Source: Rhodovarius crocodyli
Lineage (GTDB): Bacteria; Pseudomonadota; Alphaproteobacteria; Acetobacterales; Acetobacteraceae
Length of the DNA stretch: 64,000 nt
Direction: 5' to 3'
Assembly (NCBI GenBank): GCA_945901085.1
Contig: CAMDJV010000013.1
Coordinates: 32,918 to 96,917 of the forward strand
Position 1 is the first letter of the stretch; the number at the start of each line of letters is the position of its first letter. The notes beneath the pieces are model-generated. The model had not been told where the DNA came from. It worked only from the letters and a program-made list of their open reading frames with translations, and searched no databases. Position numbers and translations under genes: made by a program. This document shows positions 63,757 to 64,000 of the stretch, one piece after another.

Positions 63757-64000
63757 AGCGGCCAGCCACAGGTATGGGGAAGGATGGAGAAAAAATTCCC
63801 TTGACTATTATCCTATAACCAGCTAGGAGAGCATTCCACTAGTCAGGAGTGAATGATGTCACGGATCGTTCGAATAACTGAAAGTGATTTGCGTGCGGCC
63901 GTGGCGGATGAGCGCTACTGGCGGGTCGGCCATCCCGAACGCGGCGCGTTTCAGACTTGGGTCGGGCAGGGCTTTCGCGGGCTGAACCCGAGTGATGGCG
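63757..64000 (+). repeat. Cassette repeat, copy 2 (cut by window end)
   Basis: Second copy of the 62221-62465 repeat. Here the ribosome site is intact (AGGAG at 63845-63849), whereas copy 1 has AGCAG at the same place. The spacing of GGAG to the second ATG is six bases. Confidence 0.85.
63856..64000 (+). CDS. Toxin-like cassette protein 2, N-terminal part (3' end outside window)
   Basis: The first 48 residues are visible and match cassette protein 1 except for one residue (Thr for Asn in FQTWVGQGFRGL). Good ribosome site GGAG at 63846-63849. The variable C-terminus lies beyond the window, so nothing can be said of its activity. It shows that the array continues to the right. Confidence 0.65.
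   Translation, partial: MSRIVRITESDLRAAVADERYWRVGHPERGAFQTWVGQGFRGLNPSDG

Overview
The window is a G+C-rich bacterial chromosome segment, densely packed with many ATGA, GTGA and TGATG start/stop overlaps. Gene content points to an alphaproteobacterium, most likely Acetobacteraceae (Roseomonas-like). The clues are class I ketol-acid reductoisomerase, SecB, a split glyQ/glyS followed by ppdK, several Bug/TctC and TRAP periplasmic binding proteins, and a rhizobial RkpA/RkpG/RkpJ-like capsule-lipid locus. The taxonomic call is inference; there is no rRNA or tRNA gene in the window to test it.

Layout: (1) 1-4.7 kb: tail of an SMP-30-like gene, pgk, and a dctPQM TRAP transporter. (2) 4.9-11.8 kb: six-gene hyfBCEFGI-like operon for a membrane complex related to group 4 hydrogenases and complex I. 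All four NiFe-ligand cysteines of its large subunit are replaced, so it is an 'energy-converting hydrogenase-related' (Ehr-type) complex, not a hydrogenase. (3) 11.8-14.6 kb: three overlapping genes (membrane protein, lipoprotein, lytic transglycosylase) resembling a lysis cassette. (4) 14.7-24.7 kb: housekeeping genes secB, ABC-F, asd, a TPR protein, serB, miaA and ilvB-ilvH-ilvC. (5) 24.7-25.9 kb: a 1-kb insertion at the ilvC 3' end, carrying a decayed toxin-like gene and an intact immunity-like gene, flanked by a diverged duplicate of the last 53 ilvC codons. (6) 26-31.6 kb: DoxX, SOUL, an MFS transporter, a SUV3-like helicase and an S4 protein. (7) 31.5-38.4 kb: operon of Rieske dioxygenase, Bug binding protein and hydantoinase A/B, plus a PIG-L-like gene. 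(8) 38.4-44.8 kb: glyQ-vapB-vapC-glyS-ppdK, with a toxin-antitoxin pair inside the glycyl-tRNA synthetase operon. (9) 44.9-49.1 kb: small enzymes, a C13-peptidase lipoprotein, a second Bug protein, an asparaginase-like gene and a thioesterase.

(10) 49.2-61.2 kb: glycosyltransferase, a 2421-residue highly reducing type I PKS, an alpha-oxoamine synthase, a formyltransferase and a KpsS/RkpJ-like capsule protein; the last four overlap at their starts and stops. The PKS has no thioesterase, so the alpha-oxoamine synthase probably releases the chain by condensing it with an amino acid (fumonisin Fum1/Fum8 logic). The amine could then be formylated. This suggests a dedicated lipid anchor for a surface polysaccharide. 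(11) 61.2-64 kb: a MOSC protein, then the start of a tandem array of toxin-like/immunity-like cassettes. Each begins with an almost identical 245-bp promoter plus N-terminal coding repeat, and the same N-terminal module is the decayed gene at ilvC.

The best candidates for new biology are the repeated toxin-like cassettes (two sites), the PKS-oxoamine synthase-formyltransferase-KpsS lipid pathway, the cysteine-free Ehr complex, and vapBC overlapping the glyS start.
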